Shown here in pieces: positions 18,836 through 29,482 of a DNA stretch of 64,000 bases; positions within the stretch are counted from its first letter, which is position 1; the number at the start of each line of letters is the position of its first letter. The position numbers were made by a program, and so were the translations under genes. The DNA comes from Candidatus Acidiferrales bacterium (GTDB lineage Bacteria > Bacteroidota > Ignavibacteria > Kryptoniales > JAKASW01): assembly GCA_035515795.1 (NCBI GenBank), contig DATJAY010000005.1, positions 124,001 to 188,000 on the forward strand, in the 5' to 3' direction. The notes below the pieces were generated by a model. It was not told the DNA's origin, ran no database searches, and worked only from the letters and a program-made list of their open reading frames with translations.

Positions 18836-21226
18836 GTGAAAAGCCAGCCTGCTTTCAAAGCCGCACTCCTCGCCGCAGGAGGTATCGTCATAGGGAGACA
18901 ATTTTATGTCTATTCCTACGTCTTTCTTGCAGCTGCGATTTGTATGACGGTCGCCGCATCGTCATGGCTCATCCTGAAAAAGGGAAGGATATCTCCGGTA
19001 ATCTCCGGTCTCATCTATTCCGCGCTTCTCCTCTCTTTTGCCTTTTACATAAGCGTATCGTCATTGTCGCCAGCCATCCTTGCGAATTTTGCCGGCTTCA
19101 CCGGCACTGTTGATGAGACTCCGCGCGGTGCGCCTGCTTATTCAGTGATGCTCAATGACTGCCGCGGATACGATAAAAAATGGTACAGGATCGCTGGTGA
19201 TCTCATTGTTTCCTCCTCTTTCGAATTGAATTTGTCCGTCGGAGATAGGGTGGCGATCATCGGGAAAACGACCCCTCTTTCGAGCGCGAGAAACCCGGGG
19301 GATTACGATTGGAAATCATTTTACGAATTGAACGGAATTGCGGGGAGGATATTTGTGGAGGGCAAAAGAGATATCCTGCTGGTGTACCATGATACGAAGT
19401 TCAATTTTCTTAGGGATGTCATAGTACCGACGAGAGATTTTTTGCGCTCCAAGATCTCGGAGTTCATGCGAGGCGATGAAGCGGAGCTTGCAAAGGCCAT
19501 GATCTTAGGCGAACGCCGTGGAATCAACGGGGAAATCGACGAGCAGTTTGTCAATACCGGTACGATTCATATCCTGGCGGTTTCGGGATTACATATCGGT
19601 TTTCTGACGGGGATGCTGATGATAATGGCGGCTCTTCTGAGAATTCCGAGGAGAATGCGGTTTTTTGCGATGGCTCCGATTTTGATCTTATACGCCTTTG
19701 TTGTCGGTTTGATGCCGAGCATAACACGCGCCGTCATCATGGCTTTGGTTGTTCTGTTCGGACTTTTCTTGCAGAGGAAACCGCAGATACTAAACTCCCT
19801 GGGATTTGCCGCGCTTGTTATTTTGGCTCTTAACCCATCGCAACTTTTCACGCCGGGGTTTCAATTGTCGTTCGCAGCGGTGATGTCGATCGCCTTCTTA
19901 CACCAGAAAATTCTTGCGATGGTCCACAGAAGCTATCCAGCTTTAGAAGAACGTACCCTTCTAAATTCGATTGTTTCCCTTTCATTGTTAACGGTTGCCG
20001 CGACCCTCGGAACTGTTCCGCTTACCGTATATTACTTCAACAGGATCTCTCTCGTTAGTGTTATTGCCAATTTGTGCATAGTCCCGCTTGCAGGGATTTT
20101 TGCAACCATGACGTTCACCTCTATCGGCATGAGCGTGCTGTCGTCGTGGCTCGGCGGGATTTTCGGTGCCGCATCCCAATTGACCGGTTTTGTAATTCTC
20201 AAAATCAACTCGCTTCTCGGTTCGTCGAACTTCAGCAGCATGACGATTTCCGATTCCGGCTGGGTCTTTGCAGCTCTCTTTTATTTATGGCTTATTGCAG
20301 TAATTGCATTCCCCATGGCAAGTTCTTCGTCCGCTCAAAACTACCTCCGGAAAAAAATCATCTTTGCGATTCTTCTCGGTGCAAATTTCGTCCTCTACGG
20401 GGGATTTATGGGGCATCGAAAATCGGATACGAAATTGTACGTGCTGGATGTCGGCCAGGGTGATGCGATATATGTTGAGCTTCCGGATGGGAAGAACATG
20501 CTTGTGGATGCAGGGTTTAAGTTTAGAAATTATGATGTCGGTGAACGCATAGTGGTTCCTTTTCTACAGCGTCACGGTGTCCGAGAGTTGAACTATTTTG
20601 TGACAACACATTTGCACAGCGACCATATCGGCGGTGCAGCATCAATAATAGAAAAGTTTAAAATTGACAGCTTCATCTACCCTGATCAATCATCAAACTC
20701 GCAAGTGTGGCTGAATACTATGGCACATGTGAAGGCATTCAAAATTCCTGCAAGGATCGCGTCTGCAGGGATGATTTTAGATTCTTCTCCAACATGCAGA
20801 GTCTACGTACTGCATCCGAATCCAAAATATGTCGGCGAAGGCGGCCTCGCTTTTAAGACGAGACTGAACGATGGCTCGATAGTTCTGAAGGTGTGCATCG
20901 GAGGAAAGAGTTTTCTTCTTGCAGGAGACGCTGAAAAGCGTGTCGAGCATGATCTGGTAAAGATTTACGGACCATTTTTGTCCTCTGATGTTTATAAGGC
21001 GGGACACCATGGAAGCAACACGAGTTCGTCGGCGGAATTTCTGCAAACCGTTCACCCGGCTTATGCTGCAATTTCTGTAGGGATGAACAACAAATTCGGT
21101 CATCCATCTCCGGAAGTCATAGAAGAAATGAAGAGGGAGAATATCAAGATCTGGCGGACCGATTCAATGGGTGGAGCTTTCTTCGACGTCACCCCTGACA
21201 CTGTGAGGCTTGTTCAGTGGAGATGA
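18836..21226 (+). CDS. comEC: ComEC/Rec2 family DNA-uptake channel protein
   Basis: A 796-residue inner-membrane protein of full family length. N-terminal helices and an OB-like segment are followed by the Competence domain (VSGLHIGFLTG, near residue 250, and several helices), then a C-terminal metallo-beta-lactamase-like domain with VLDVGQGDAIYVELPDG, TTHLHSDHIGG and YKAGHHGS. It forms the channel for single-stranded DNA during natural transformation. The start is GTG with AGGG upstream. No other competence genes are adjacent. Confidence 0.94.
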   Translation: MKSQPAFKAALLAAGGIVIGRQFYVYSYVFLAAAICMTVAASSWLILKKGRISPVISGLIYSALLLSFAFYISVSSLSPAILANFAGFTGTVDETPRGAPAYSVMLNDCRGYDKKWYRIAGDLIVSSSFELNLSVGDRVAIIGKTTPLSSARNPGDYDWKSFYELNGIAGRIFVEGKRDILLVYHDTKFNFLRDVIVPTRDFLRSKISEFMRGDEAELAKAMILGERRGINGEIDEQFVNTGTIHILAVSGLHIGFLTGMLMIMAALLRIPRRMRFFAMAPILILYAFVVGLMPSITRAVIMALVVLFGLFLQRKPQILNSLGFAALVILALNPSQLFTPGFQLSFAAVMSIAFLHQKILAMVHRSYPALEERTLLNSIVSLSLLTVAATLGTVPLTVYYFNRISLVSVIANLCIVPLAGIFATMTFTSIGMSVLSSWLGGIFGAASQLTGFVILKINSLLGSSNFSSMTISDSGWVFAALFYLWLIAVIAFPMASSSSAQNYLRKKIIFAILLGANFVLYGGFMGHRKSDTKLYVLDVGQGDAIYVELPDGKNMLVDAGFKFRNYDVGERIVVPFLQRHGVRELNYFVTTHLHSDHIGGAASIIEKFKIDSFIYPDQSSNSQVWLNTMAHVKAFKIPARIASAGMILDSSPTCRVYVLHPNPKYVGEGGLAFKTRLNDGSIVLKVCIGGKSFLLAGDAEKRVEHDLVKIYGPFLSSDVYKAGHHGSNTSSSAEFLQTVHPAYAAISVGMNNKFGHPSPEVIEEMKRENIKIWRTDSMGGAFFDVTPDTVRLVQWR

Positions 21227-21555
21227 GTTGGCGGACAAAGGATAACGTGATGGAACAGTGATCGCTCATCAGATTATGGTGCCCGGGGCTAATCATGTAA
21301 GCATCCCTCGACTCCTTCGGAAGTAGTTTACGTTACAGTGATCATTTTTTCCATCGAGATGCTCAAGATTTTTTGTTTTTGCGGCGCAGAAGTCTTGTCG
21401 CGGTGCGAGCCAGACATGTTTCACACCTCGCAACGTACGCAGCGCCCCGTAACTTTCGAAAAAATTGAACGTTATGTCGCTGGCGAGCGGTTCGCAACCT
21501 TGATTTTTACTCTATGCAGGTTTAAATTTTACAGCAAAAAAATAAGGCGGAAAGT
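21227..21555 (+). other. Intergenic region between comEC and uppS
   Basis: No gene is supported in these 329 bases: a 73-codon frame (21338-21559) has no recognisable features or good ribosome site. A TTGATT (near 21502) spaced 17 nt from TAAATT resembles a weak sigma-70 promoter that could drive the envelope operon. No clear terminator for comEC was found. Confidence 0.5.
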
Positions 21556-22338
21556 TTGATCACCCAGAGCTCCGATGACAAAAACCTGCAGGACGAGTTA
21601 AAAAATACCGGAAGCATTCCCGAACACATCGCCATTATCATGGATGGCAACGGCAGGTGGGCCAAGCAGCGGTCGCTTCCTCGAGTCGCCGGTCATCGAG
21701 AAGGCGTAGCTTCGGTTCGAGACATAGTCGAGGCATGCGGACAATTAGGAGTGAAACATCTTACGCTTTACGCATTCTCGACGGAGAACTGGAAACGGCC
21801 GGAGCAGGAAGTCTCGACATTGATGAGGCTTCTCGTCAAGGCGCTGAGGGATGAGACAGACAAGCTTCACGAGAACAACGTCCGGCTTACCGCCATAGGC
21901 GACCTTGAGTCGCTCCCTCTCATTGTCCAGAATGAACTGAATGACGCGTTGGAAAAAACGAAACGAAATACCGGATTGAATTTGAATCTCGCACTGAGTT
22001 ATTCCGGCAGATGGGAGATAACGGAAGCGGTCAAGAGAATGATTGCCGACGCTATTGACAGGAAAATTTCTATTGACGATGTAAGTGAGTCCGTTATATC
22101 AAATTATCTCAGCACTTCGAGGATGCCAGATCCGGACCTGCTTATAAGAACAAGCGGCGAATTCCGATTGAGTAATTTTCTTCTGTACCAGCTTGCATAT
22201 ACTGAGATATATATATCAAAAGTTTATTGGCCGGAATTTCGAAGAAAACACCTTTACGAGGCGATAAGCGATTTCCAGAAACGTGAACGTCGGTTCGGGC
22301 TTGTGAGTGAACAAGTCAAACACCTGCAGACTTTTTAG
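21556..22338 (+). CDS. uppS: Isoprenyl transferase (undecaprenyl diphosphate synthase)
   Basis: A 260-residue cis-prenyltransferase that builds the C55 lipid carrier for peptidoglycan and O-antigen. The catalytic Asp30 lies in IAIIMDGNGRWAKQR and is followed by GHREGV, LTLYAFSTENWKRP, and the RTSGEFRLSNFLLYQLAYTE region that closes the active site. The TTG start at 21556 is chosen because AAGGCGG lies just upstream and the next ATG is inside the catalytic motif. First gene of the envelope block, about 110 nt before bamA. Confidence 0.95.
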   Translation: MITQSSDDKNLQDELKNTGSIPEHIAIIMDGNGRWAKQRSLPRVAGHREGVASVRDIVEACGQLGVKHLTLYAFSTENWKRPEQEVSTLMRLLVKALRDETDKLHENNVRLTAIGDLESLPLIVQNELNDALEKTKRNTGLNLNLALSYSGRWEITEAVKRMIADAIDRKISIDDVSESVISNYLSTSRMPDPDLLIRTSGEFRLSNFLLYQLAYTEIYISKVYWPEFRRKHLYEAISDFQKRERRFGLVSEQVKHLQTF

Positions 22339-22450
22339 TGAATTAAGCCGGAAGTATTCTTCAAGCGTGGATAACCTGCGGACCTTTCCTCCGTCTAAAG
22401 AAGTGTCGAGTTTCGGTAACAATTTGATTCATGGAGCCTTTTTTCGATAA

Positions 22451-24823
22451 ATGAAAAATATTCTATTAGCGGTCATTATATTTACCGGCATTGCGAATGC
22501 TCAAGTTCAGAGTCCGCAGAAGGCAAAGCCTTTGAAAATTCTCGGGATATCGGCTGAGGGAAACAGACTTACTGATGCTGGTGCGATCATCAGATATTCC
22601 GGATTGAGGGTCGACGGCGAATTCACACCTGGGGGTGATGAGATACGCCAGGCAATAAAACAACTATGGTCCATCGGGATATTCTCCGACATCCAGGTTC
22701 TGATCGACAATCAGGTCGGTGACGGCGTTTATCTCCTCATTCGAGTGAAGGAATACCCCAGGCTGAATGATATCGTGTTGAAGGGGAATGATGAGCTGAG
22801 CGAGAAGGACATCAAGGATCAGATAAATCTTGTCAAAGGCCAAATCGTAAACCGACAGGACCTGAGCACCATTGTATATAACATAAAGAAGAAGTACGAG
22901 GACAAAGGGTATCTCCTTGCTAAGATAGATCCCGAACTTGTGCCGGTCGCCGATACCGCGGGTGCACCTGTCAATCTCGTCGTAAACGTAGATGAAGGCA
23001 AGGAAGTCAAGATCGAATCGATAACCTTCGGCGGCAACAGAGATTTTGACGACGGCGATCTGCGCGGTGCGATGGATGATACTAAGGAAAAAGTGTGGTG
23101 GATGTTCTGGAGGAGCGCGAAGTTTGATCAGAAGAAATACGATGACGACAAAGGGAAAATCCTTGACTTCTATAGAAAGAACGGCTACATAGATGCTTCG
23201 ATACTCTCCGACTCAATATGGTACAGCCCGGACAAGGAGAATATGTTCATACATATTAACGTCGACGAAGGAAAGAAATATTACATCAGGCATATTACGT
23301 GGGAAGGGAATACAAAGTACCCATCTAGCATTCTGGATGAGCGGCTTGATTTGAAAGAGGGCGACGTCTACGACAAGGAGAAATTCGACGAAAATCTCCG
23401 CGGCAACAAAGACCAGACCGATGTCGCGTCCTTATACTTGGACACCGGTTATCTTACGTTCAGTGCCGATCCGGACGAAGTACGTGTTCCGCCGGATTCC
23501 GTGGACCTGAAAATAAAATTATACGAGCGGAATCAATTCCGCATCGGCGAGATCATTATTACCGGTAATACTAAGACCCAAGACAAAGTCATTCGTCGCG
23601 AGCTTTTTACAGTGCCGGGCGATTACTTTTCGCGTGCAATGATCATAAGAAGCGTAAGGCAGCTTTCGCAGATAAACTATTTTGATCCGGATAAAATTAA
23701 GCCTGATTATTACATCGTGAATGACTCCACGGTTAACGTGACTTACGATGTCAAAGAGAAATCGAGCGACACCTTCAATGCCTCGGTCGGTTACAGCCAG
23801 GCTTTTGGATTCACCGGTTCACTCGGTTTATCGTTCAACAATTTCGATATAGCTCATCCATTCGAGGGTGGGGCAGGTCAAGCGTTAACCTTTACCTGGC
23901 AGTTCGGAGTAAGCACCTACTATAGAACTTTCAGTCTCGGATTTAACGAGCCGTGGTTCATGGATACTCCAACTTCTCTCGGCGTGAACGTGTATGACAC
24001 CAGACAGATTTACGGAGTTGACTTGAGAATGACGGGTGCCTCAGTGAGCGTCGGACGGAGATTTGATTGGCCCGACAGATATTTTCGTGGCGACTGGATC
24101 TTTTCGGGCCAGAAGGTCGATGTGGCAAACGGTGAAGCTTACGGTTACTTGAACGGCGATTACAGCGAATTTACGGCCACGCAGGTGATTTCCAGAAACA
24201 GCACCGATAATCCAATTTTCCCGACGATAGGATCGAATCTTTCGTTGACAGATGAAATAGCCGGTCCCCCTGTTCTGCCGGGGCAAATAAATTTTCACAA
24301 ACACGTTTTCTCCGCAGACTGGTACACGTCGCTGCTCGGGACAAGCAGAGTTGTCCTGTACAGTGGAACAATGTTCGGGGTCGTCGGCGCTATAACAAAT
24401 CATCCTATAGTTCAGATCAACGACGAATTTTTCATGGGTGGAACGGGGCTCGGCTACATTTCCACGACACCCTTGCGTGGGTACGACGATAGGGCTGTCG
24501 GTCCCAAATCCCCTGATACCCCGGGTGGAAATCCGCTTGGCGGGCTGGTCATGTTCAAGCAGACTTTCGAGATGCGTTTCTCTCTGCTGACCGATCCGAT
24601 CCCGCTGTACTTGCTGTTGTTTGCCGAAGGTGGAAATGTATATAAAGATTTTCACCACACCGACATATTCCAGCTTGCCCGGTCGGCGGGTTTTGGCGCA
24701 CGCGTTATGATTAATCCGATCGGCATGGTCGGATTCGATTATGGCTACGGTTTTGATTCAGTCGCTCCCAATTCTCCTCCTTCCGGCTGGCATTTCCATT
24801 TCCAGTTCGGAAGGGGCTTTTAA
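22451..24823 (+). CDS. bamA: Outer membrane protein assembly factor BamA
   Basis: A 790-residue Omp85 protein: signal peptide (ending ANA-Q), five POTRA-like repeats over about residues 25-430 (for example IDNIVLKG-type turns and the ITGNTKTQDKVIRREL segment opening the last), then a 16-strand-type surface-antigen barrel ending in FHFQFGRGF with the terminal Phe typical of outer membrane proteins. It inserts barrel proteins into the outer membrane. The skp pair and lpx genes follow in the usual order. Confidence 0.96.
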   Translation: MKNILLAVIIFTGIANAQVQSPQKAKPLKILGISAEGNRLTDAGAIIRYSGLRVDGEFTPGGDEIRQAIKQLWSIGIFSDIQVLIDNQVGDGVYLLIRVKEYPRLNDIVLKGNDELSEKDIKDQINLVKGQIVNRQDLSTIVYNIKKKYEDKGYLLAKIDPELVPVADTAGAPVNLVVNVDEGKEVKIESITFGGNRDFDDGDLRGAMDDTKEKVWWMFWRSAKFDQKKYDDDKGKILDFYRKNGYIDASILSDSIWYSPDKENMFIHINVDEGKKYYIRHITWEGNTKYPSSILDERLDLKEGDVYDKEKFDENLRGNKDQTDVASLYLDTGYLTFSADPDEVRVPPDSVDLKIKLYERNQFRIGEIIITGNTKTQDKVIRRELFTVPGDYFSRAMIIRSVRQLSQINYFDPDKIKPDYYIVNDSTVNVTYDVKEKSSDTFNASVGYSQAFGFTGSLGLSFNNFDIAHPFEGGAGQALTFTWQFGVSTYYRTFSLGFNEPWFMDTPTSLGVNVYDTRQIYGVDLRMTGASVSVGRRFDWPDRYFRGDWIFSGQKVDVANGEAYGYLNGDYSEFTATQVISRNSTDNPIFPTIGSNLSLTDEIAGPPVLPGQINFHKHVFSADWYTSLLGTSRVVLYSGTMFGVVGAITNHPIVQINDEFFMGGTGLGYISTTPLRGYDDRAVGPKSPDTPGGNPLGGLVMFKQTFEMRFSLLTDPIPLYLLLFAEGGNVYKDFHHTDIFQLARSAGFGARVMINPIGMVGFDYGYGFDSVAPNSPPSGWHFHFQFGRGF

Positions 24824-24869
24824 AAGCTGAATTTGTTAATTTTATAATCAATAAAGAAAGAGGTTAGAA

Positions 24870-25421
24870 GTGAAAGAAAAATCGGTTGTTTTGATTTCGG
24901 CTGCCGTCATTTTATCGGCACTCGGATTCATGTTTGCAGCATCGCCGAATAGCTCTCAATTGAAAATCGGCTATGTCAATTCCGCAACTATTCTCGATCA
25001 AATACCGGAAGCACAAGCGGCTCAAAGGAAGCTCGATGCGCTGATGAAAGCGTGGAGTGATACCGTCAACCAAATGTCGCAACAATATCAGGACAAGGCG
25101 GATGCTTATCAGAAACAATCCGCCATGATGACAGATCAAGCGAAACAGGCAGCACAGCAGGACTTGAACACTCTCCAGCAGCAGATTTTACAGTACCGAC
25201 AGGAGAAAGTGGCGCAGGGCGGCGAACTCGATCAGACCCGCGAGAAGTTGATGAAGCCGATTCGCGATAAGGTTTATAAGGTTATCGCTCAAGTTGCGAA
25301 AGAAAAAGGAATGCAGTATGTCCTTGACAAGCGAGACGAATTGGCGATAATACTTTATGCAGACAAGAACTTCGATCTTACTTACGACGTGCTGGGCATT
25401 ATAAATCGCGAAGGTAATTAA
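24870..25421 (+). CDS. OmpH/Skp family periplasmic chaperone (first copy)
   Basis: A 183-residue exported protein (signal peptide about 1-25) with KIGYVNSATILDQIPEAQAAQ, the N-terminal strand and motif of the Skp/OmpH family, then a long Gln-rich coiled coil (about residues 50-130) and a C-terminal strand part (AQVAKEKGMQYVLDK). Skp trimers hold unfolded outer-membrane proteins on their way to BamA. The start is GTG; no in-frame ATG is available before the signal peptide core. It lies 46 nt after bamA and 6 nt before a second copy. Confidence 0.93.
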   Translation: MKEKSVVLISAAVILSALGFMFAASPNSSQLKIGYVNSATILDQIPEAQAAQRKLDALMKAWSDTVNQMSQQYQDKADAYQKQSAMMTDQAKQAAQQDLNTLQQQILQYRQEKVAQGGELDQTREKLMKPIRDKVYKVIAQVAKEKGMQYVLDKRDELAIILYADKNFDLTYDVLGIINREGN

Positions 25422-25427
25422 GACTTT

Positions 25428-26027
25428 ATGAAAATTGTAGCTTCTAAAACGTGGATTCTTGCCTGTGCCATGATGGTTTCTTCTGTCGCCTTCGGGCAGC
25501 AGAAGATCGGGTGGGTCGATTCTCAAGAAATCATGAAACAGCTGCCGGATGCTGTCGAAGCGCAGGGCAAGCTTGATGCTCTCGTTGCGCAGTGGCAGGG
25601 TGAGATCAGCAAACTCCAGACGCAACTGCAACAGGAAGCCGACGATTACCAGAAGAGGCGTCTCATTCTCCCGGAGCAAGCCAGGGTACAGGAAGAGAAC
25701 AAACTGGCAGACATGCAGAAGAAAGTATCCGATCTGAGAAATCAAAGATTCGGACAGAACGGGGACCTTTTTCAGCAGCAAAATAATATTATGCGGCCGG
25801 TTCAGGAAAAAGTAGTGCAGGCGATCCAGGACGTTGCCAAGGAGCAGGGTTATGATTATATCTTTGACAAAAGCGGCCAGGTCCTTTTGATGTATGCGAA
25901 CGACAAATATGACGTCACTTCGCTTGTTCTCGATAAGTTGAAAATCCCGACGACGAACAAACCCGGTTCCACCACACCAACGCAGCCTACTCCCGTGCCG
26001 CAGAATACACAACCCGTCGTACACTGA
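25428..26027 (+). CDS. OmpH/Skp family periplasmic chaperone (second copy)
   Basis: A 199-residue paralogue of the previous protein: signal peptide ending [26 protein letters not shown], a coiled coil, and [16 protein letters not shown]. It differs by a Pro/Thr-rich C-terminal tail (from about residue 172), probably unstructured. The stop overlaps the lpxD start (TGATG). Tandem Skp-like genes after bamA are common in the Bacteroidota. Confidence 0.93.
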   Translation: MKIVASKTWILACAMMVSSVAFGQQKIGWVDSQEIMKQLPDAVEAQGKLDALVAQWQGEISKLQTQLQQEADDYQKRRLILPEQARVQEENKLADMQKKVSDLRNQRFGQNGDLFQQQNNIMRPVQEKVVQAIQDVAKEQGYDYIFDKSGQVLLMYANDKYDVTSLVLDKLKIPTTNKPGSTTPTQPTPVPQNTQPVVH

Positions 26028-27073
26028 TGAGAGTTTCCGAAATCGCCCGTGAAATCGGAGCTCGCGTCGACGGGAAACCGGATGCTGAAATAATAGGCGT
26101 CGGGAAAATTGAAGAAGCAAAAGCCGGCGAAATTACTTTTCTTGCCAATCCGAAGTACGAAAAGTATGTTTCGACTACCTGCGCGACTGCAGTAATTGTC
26201 TCGGAAAATTTCAAAACAAATCGAAAAGACATTACGCTGCTCCGCGTGAAGGATCCGTATGTCGCTTTCGTTTTTGCATTAAAAAAACTGGCGCCTTCCC
26301 GCGACCTTCTTCCGCCCGGAACGCACCTGGCGGGCCACATATCTTCGAAGGCAAAGTTGGGGAAGGATGTACGGATTGGCGCTTGTGCCATCATATTGGA
26401 TAATGCGCAGATCGGGGACAGAACAATGATTTTTCCCGGCAGCGTCGTGGGAGAAGATGTGGAAATCGGCGAAGACTCGGTGATTTATTCAAATGTGACT
26501 ATTTACCAGGGATGCAAAATCGGAAACAGGGCCACGATACATGCCGGTACGGCCATCGGAAGCGACGGTTTTGGATTTGCGCCGAAGGATGATGGCACAT
26601 ACGAAAAAATTCCGCAGCTGGGAATTGTCGTTATCGAAGACGATGTTGAGATCGGGTCGAACTCTTCGATCGACCGTGCCACTTTGGGCGAAACCAGGAT
26701 TTGCAGGGGCGTTAAGATAGATAACCTGGTACAGGTTGCCCACAACGTCATAATAGGAGAGGATACGGTCATCGCGGCACAAAGCGGAATTTCTGGAAGC
26801 ACGAAGATCGGCAAGCACTGCATGGTCGGCGGGCAGGTGGGCTTCGCGGGCCACCTTGAGATTGCCGACAACACGAATTTCGGCGCACAGTCAGGAGTGC
26901 CGAAATCGATAAAGGAGACCGGAAAAACATATTTGGGTTATCCTGCCAGAGAGCTGCGGGACACCCATCGGATCTGGGCAGCTTCGGAAATGCTTCCAGG
27001 GATAATTCGTGAATTCACCAAGCTGCAGCACAAAGTCGAAGAATTGGAAAACAAGATGAAAGGCCGCAGCTGA
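26027..27073 (+). CDS. lpxD: UDP-3-O-acylglucosamine N-acyltransferase
   Basis: A 348-residue enzyme of lipid A synthesis that N-acylates UDP-3-O-acyl-glucosamine. It has the N-terminal uridine-binding domain ([16 protein letters not shown]), a left-handed beta-helix of hexapeptide repeats, and the catalytic His239 in [13 protein letters not shown], at the same number as the E. coli enzyme. A C-terminal helical tail ([14 protein letters not shown]) follows. The gene is coupled to the second skp copy by a 1-nt overlap. Confidence 0.96.
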   Translation: MRVSEIAREIGARVDGKPDAEIIGVGKIEEAKAGEITFLANPKYEKYVSTTCATAVIVSENFKTNRKDITLLRVKDPYVAFVFALKKLAPSRDLLPPGTHLAGHISSKAKLGKDVRIGACAIILDNAQIGDRTMIFPGSVVGEDVEIGEDSVIYSNVTIYQGCKIGNRATIHAGTAIGSDGFGFAPKDDGTYEKIPQLGIVVIEDDVEIGSNSSIDRATLGETRICRGVKIDNLVQVAHNVIIGEDTVIAAQSGISGSTKIGKHCMVGGQVGFAGHLEIADNTNFGAQSGVPKSIKETGKTYLGYPARELRDTHRIWAASEMLPGIIREFTKLQHKVEELENKMKGRS

Positions 27074-27161
27074 TAAGGATCGCCGTTTTGCTGCGGGCAA
27101 TGAGTCGTTGGCTGCTAACTAAATTGTTATTGAAACAGAAAAAGAGAGAGTAATATCATAG

Positions 27162-28574
27162 ATGCTTGTTCAACAGCGTACCATTTCAAAAAGCGTTTCT
27201 TTTTCCGGAGTGGGTCTTCATACCGGACTCGAATCGACAATCACGTTTCTTCCCGCACCAGAAAATCGCGGAATTGTATTCCGTCGCACGGATGTCGGCG
27301 GCAACCCTGAGATTCCTGCGATTGCTGACTACGTGGTCGACGTTTCGCGAGGTACGACCCTCGGCATCGGCGATGTCAAAGTTCATACCGTAGAGCATGT
27401 GCTGGCGGCGATCGCGGGCCTTGAGATTGACAACATAGTAATCGAGGTAGATGCGCCCGAGCCGCCTGTGGGCGACGGCAGCTCAAAACCGTTCGTCGAT
27501 GCGTTGTCGAGCGCTGGATTTACACAGCAGGACGCTCCCAAGGATTATCTCATCATCGACCAGACGGTTGAGTACAAAGATGATAAAAAAGATGTCGACA
27601 TGGTGGCACTTCCGCTTGACGATTTCAGAATTACTATAATGATCGACTACAAGAATCCCGCACTCGGAAGCCAGCACACCGGCCTATTCTCTCTTGAAGA
27701 AGAGTTTGTAAAAGATTTTGCTTCGTCGCGGACTTTCTGCTTCCTGAAGGAAGTCGAGATGCTGCACGAGAACGGCCTCATAAAAGGCGGGAACCTTGAC
27801 AACGCGATCGTAATAGTTGATGATGACATGACTCCCGAAGAGTTGAAGAGACTCGGGAAGAGACTGGGAATAAACGGATCGATCATTTTAGGATCGACAG
27901 GAATTTTGAACGATAAGGCACTGCGGTACAAGAACGAACCGGCTCGTCATAAGCTTCTGGATCTTATCGGTGATCTTGCGCTCGTCGGCGCGCCGATGAA
28001 GGCCCAGATACTTGCAGCGCGGCCCGGACATCCGCATAACGTGGAGTTCGCAAAGAAGATTCGAAAACTTTACCAGCAAAAGAAAATAGTAAAGAGGTAC
28101 CAGTTTACTAAAACCGCAGGCGTAATCTTCGATCTTGAGGCAATAAGGCGAATACTTCCGCATCGTTATCCGTTTTTGCTCGTTGACAAAATCGTCGACT
28201 TTAAGCTGGACGAAAAAGTCGTCGGAATAAAAAATATTTCCGCCAACGAGCCTTTTTTTGAAGGGCACTTCCCGTCCAGGCCTATCATGCCGGGGGTCCT
28301 TATAGTGGAAGCCATGGCACAGACCGGCGGTATTCTTCTCCTGAACGGGTTGGAAAATCCCGACGGCAAATTGGTCTATTTCATGGCTCTGAACAATGTG
28401 AAGTTTAGAAGAACAGTCGTGCCGGGCGATCAACTGGTAATGCAGGTCGAGATGATTTCCCGCAGGAGCAAGATGGCGGTATTGGCGGGGAAGGCTTTTG
28501 TAGACGGCACTCTTGTGGCCGAGGCTGAAATGACCGCGGCAATAGTCGATGCGAACAGCAATGGCTCCAATTGA
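27162..28574 (+). CDS. lpxC: Bifunctional UDP-3-O-acyl-GlcNAc deacetylase / 3-hydroxyacyl-ACP dehydratase
   Basis: A 470-residue LpxC-FabZ fusion. Residues 1-310 are LpxC, the zinc deacetylase that commits the cell to lipid A: HTVEHVLAAIAG (His79), RHKLLDLIGD (His263, Asp267) and GHPHN. Residues 322-470 are FabZ, which dehydrates 3-hydroxyacyl-ACP: LPHRYPFLLVDK (His334), FEGHFPSRPIMPG (His369) and EAMAQ (Glu383). The fusion is well known in the Bacteroidetes/Chlorobi group and supports the taxonomic placement. It competes for the same acyl substrate that LpxA uses, encoded next. Confidence 0.97.
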   Translation: MLVQQRTISKSVSFSGVGLHTGLESTITFLPAPENRGIVFRRTDVGGNPEIPAIADYVVDVSRGTTLGIGDVKVHTVEHVLAAIAGLEIDNIVIEVDAPEPPVGDGSSKPFVDALSSAGFTQQDAPKDYLIIDQTVEYKDDKKDVDMVALPLDDFRITIMIDYKNPALGSQHTGLFSLEEEFVKDFASSRTFCFLKEVEMLHENGLIKGGNLDNAIVIVDDDMTPEELKRLGKRLGINGSIILGSTGILNDKALRYKNEPARHKLLDLIGDLALVGAPMKAQILAARPGHPHNVEFAKKIRKLYQQKKIVKRYQFTKTAGVIFDLEAIRRILPHRYPFLLVDKIVDFKLDEKVVGIKNISANEPFFEGHFPSRPIMPGVLIVEAMAQTGGILLLNGLENPDGKLVYFMALNNVKFRRTVVPGDQLVMQVEMISRRSKMAVLAGKAFVDGTLVAEAEMTAAIVDANSNGSN

Positions 28575-28622
28575 GTTCGCCAACAGATCGGGTTTGGAAA
28601 ACCAACTCAAAGTGATTTGTAA

Positions 28623-29402
28623 ATGCCAACTTCAATAGATCCGAGAGCGGTCGTCAGCCGAAAGGCACAGCTGGGGAACGAAGTAAGCATCGGTCCTTTT
28701 ACGATTGTCGAAGATGATGTTACGATTGGCGATGGCTGCAAGATAGCTGCGAATGCGCTGATCGCGAACGGTGCACGCATCGGGAAAAATTGTGCCATTC
28801 ATCACGGCGCCGTCGTTTCGAATGCCCCCCAAGATCTGAAATACCGGGGAGAAGAAACCATAACAGAGATCGGCGACAATACGTTGATCCGCGAATTTGT
28901 AACCGTGCATCGTGGTACAGCGGAAACAGGGAAAACTGTGGTCGGTGCCGATTGTCTTTTGATGGCGAACGTCCATGTCGCTCACGATTGCAGGGTCGGA
29001 AACAAATGTATTCTGGCAAACGTCGTAGCACTCGGCGGGCACGTGACACTTGGCGATTGGGTTATAATCGGAGGATTAACACCTGTACACCAGTTTGTCA
29101 GCATCGGCTCTCACGTCATGATAGGCGGCGGCTTCAGGGCCGTACAGGACGTGCCGCCCTATGTGCTTGCCGGCCGCGAGCCGCTGCGATACGAAGGTGT
29201 GAACGTGATCGGACTTCGCAGGCGTGGATTTACACGGGAACAAATAGAAAACATCGAAAAAGCCTACCACGTTTTGTATTCATCCGGTCTGCTGTTCAGC
29301 GAGGCCATCAAGAAAATCGAAAACGAGTTTCAGCATTCTGAAGAAATCTGTACCATCCTGGAATTTTTGAAATCTTCTTCCCGCGGCATCATCCGCAAAT
29401 AA
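28623..29402 (+). CDS. lpxA: UDP-N-acetylglucosamine O-acyltransferase
   Basis: A 259-residue left-handed beta-helix enzyme catalysing the first acylation of lipid A synthesis. It begins IDPRAVVSRKAQLGNEVSIG, has many hexapeptide repeats, the catalytic histidine in NVHVAHDCRVG (His121), and the family C-terminal helical domain (GVNVIGLRRRGFTREQIENI). It completes the lpxD-lpxC/fabZ-lpxA block in canonical order. Confidence 0.97.
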   Translation: MPTSIDPRAVVSRKAQLGNEVSIGPFTIVEDDVTIGDGCKIAANALIANGARIGKNCAIHHGAVVSNAPQDLKYRGEETITEIGDNTLIREFVTVHRGTAETGKTVVGADCLLMANVHVAHDCRVGNKCILANVVALGGHVTLGDWVIIGGLTPVHQFVSIGSHVMIGGGFRAVQDVPPYVLAGREPLRYEGVNVIGLRRRGFTREQIENIEKAYHVLYSSGLLFSEAIKKIENEFQHSEEICTILEFLKSSSRGIIRK

Positions 29403-29482
29403 AAGAGGTTACAATCGGTCCTGTTCCAAAAAATCTATATGACGGCGTGCGCCAACCACACCTTCCCATATGCAAAGCAAAT

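Noticed and set aside
21338-21559. A 73-codon frame between comEC and uppS
   Set aside because: Composition unlike its neighbours, weak start, and overlap with the uppS ribosome site.
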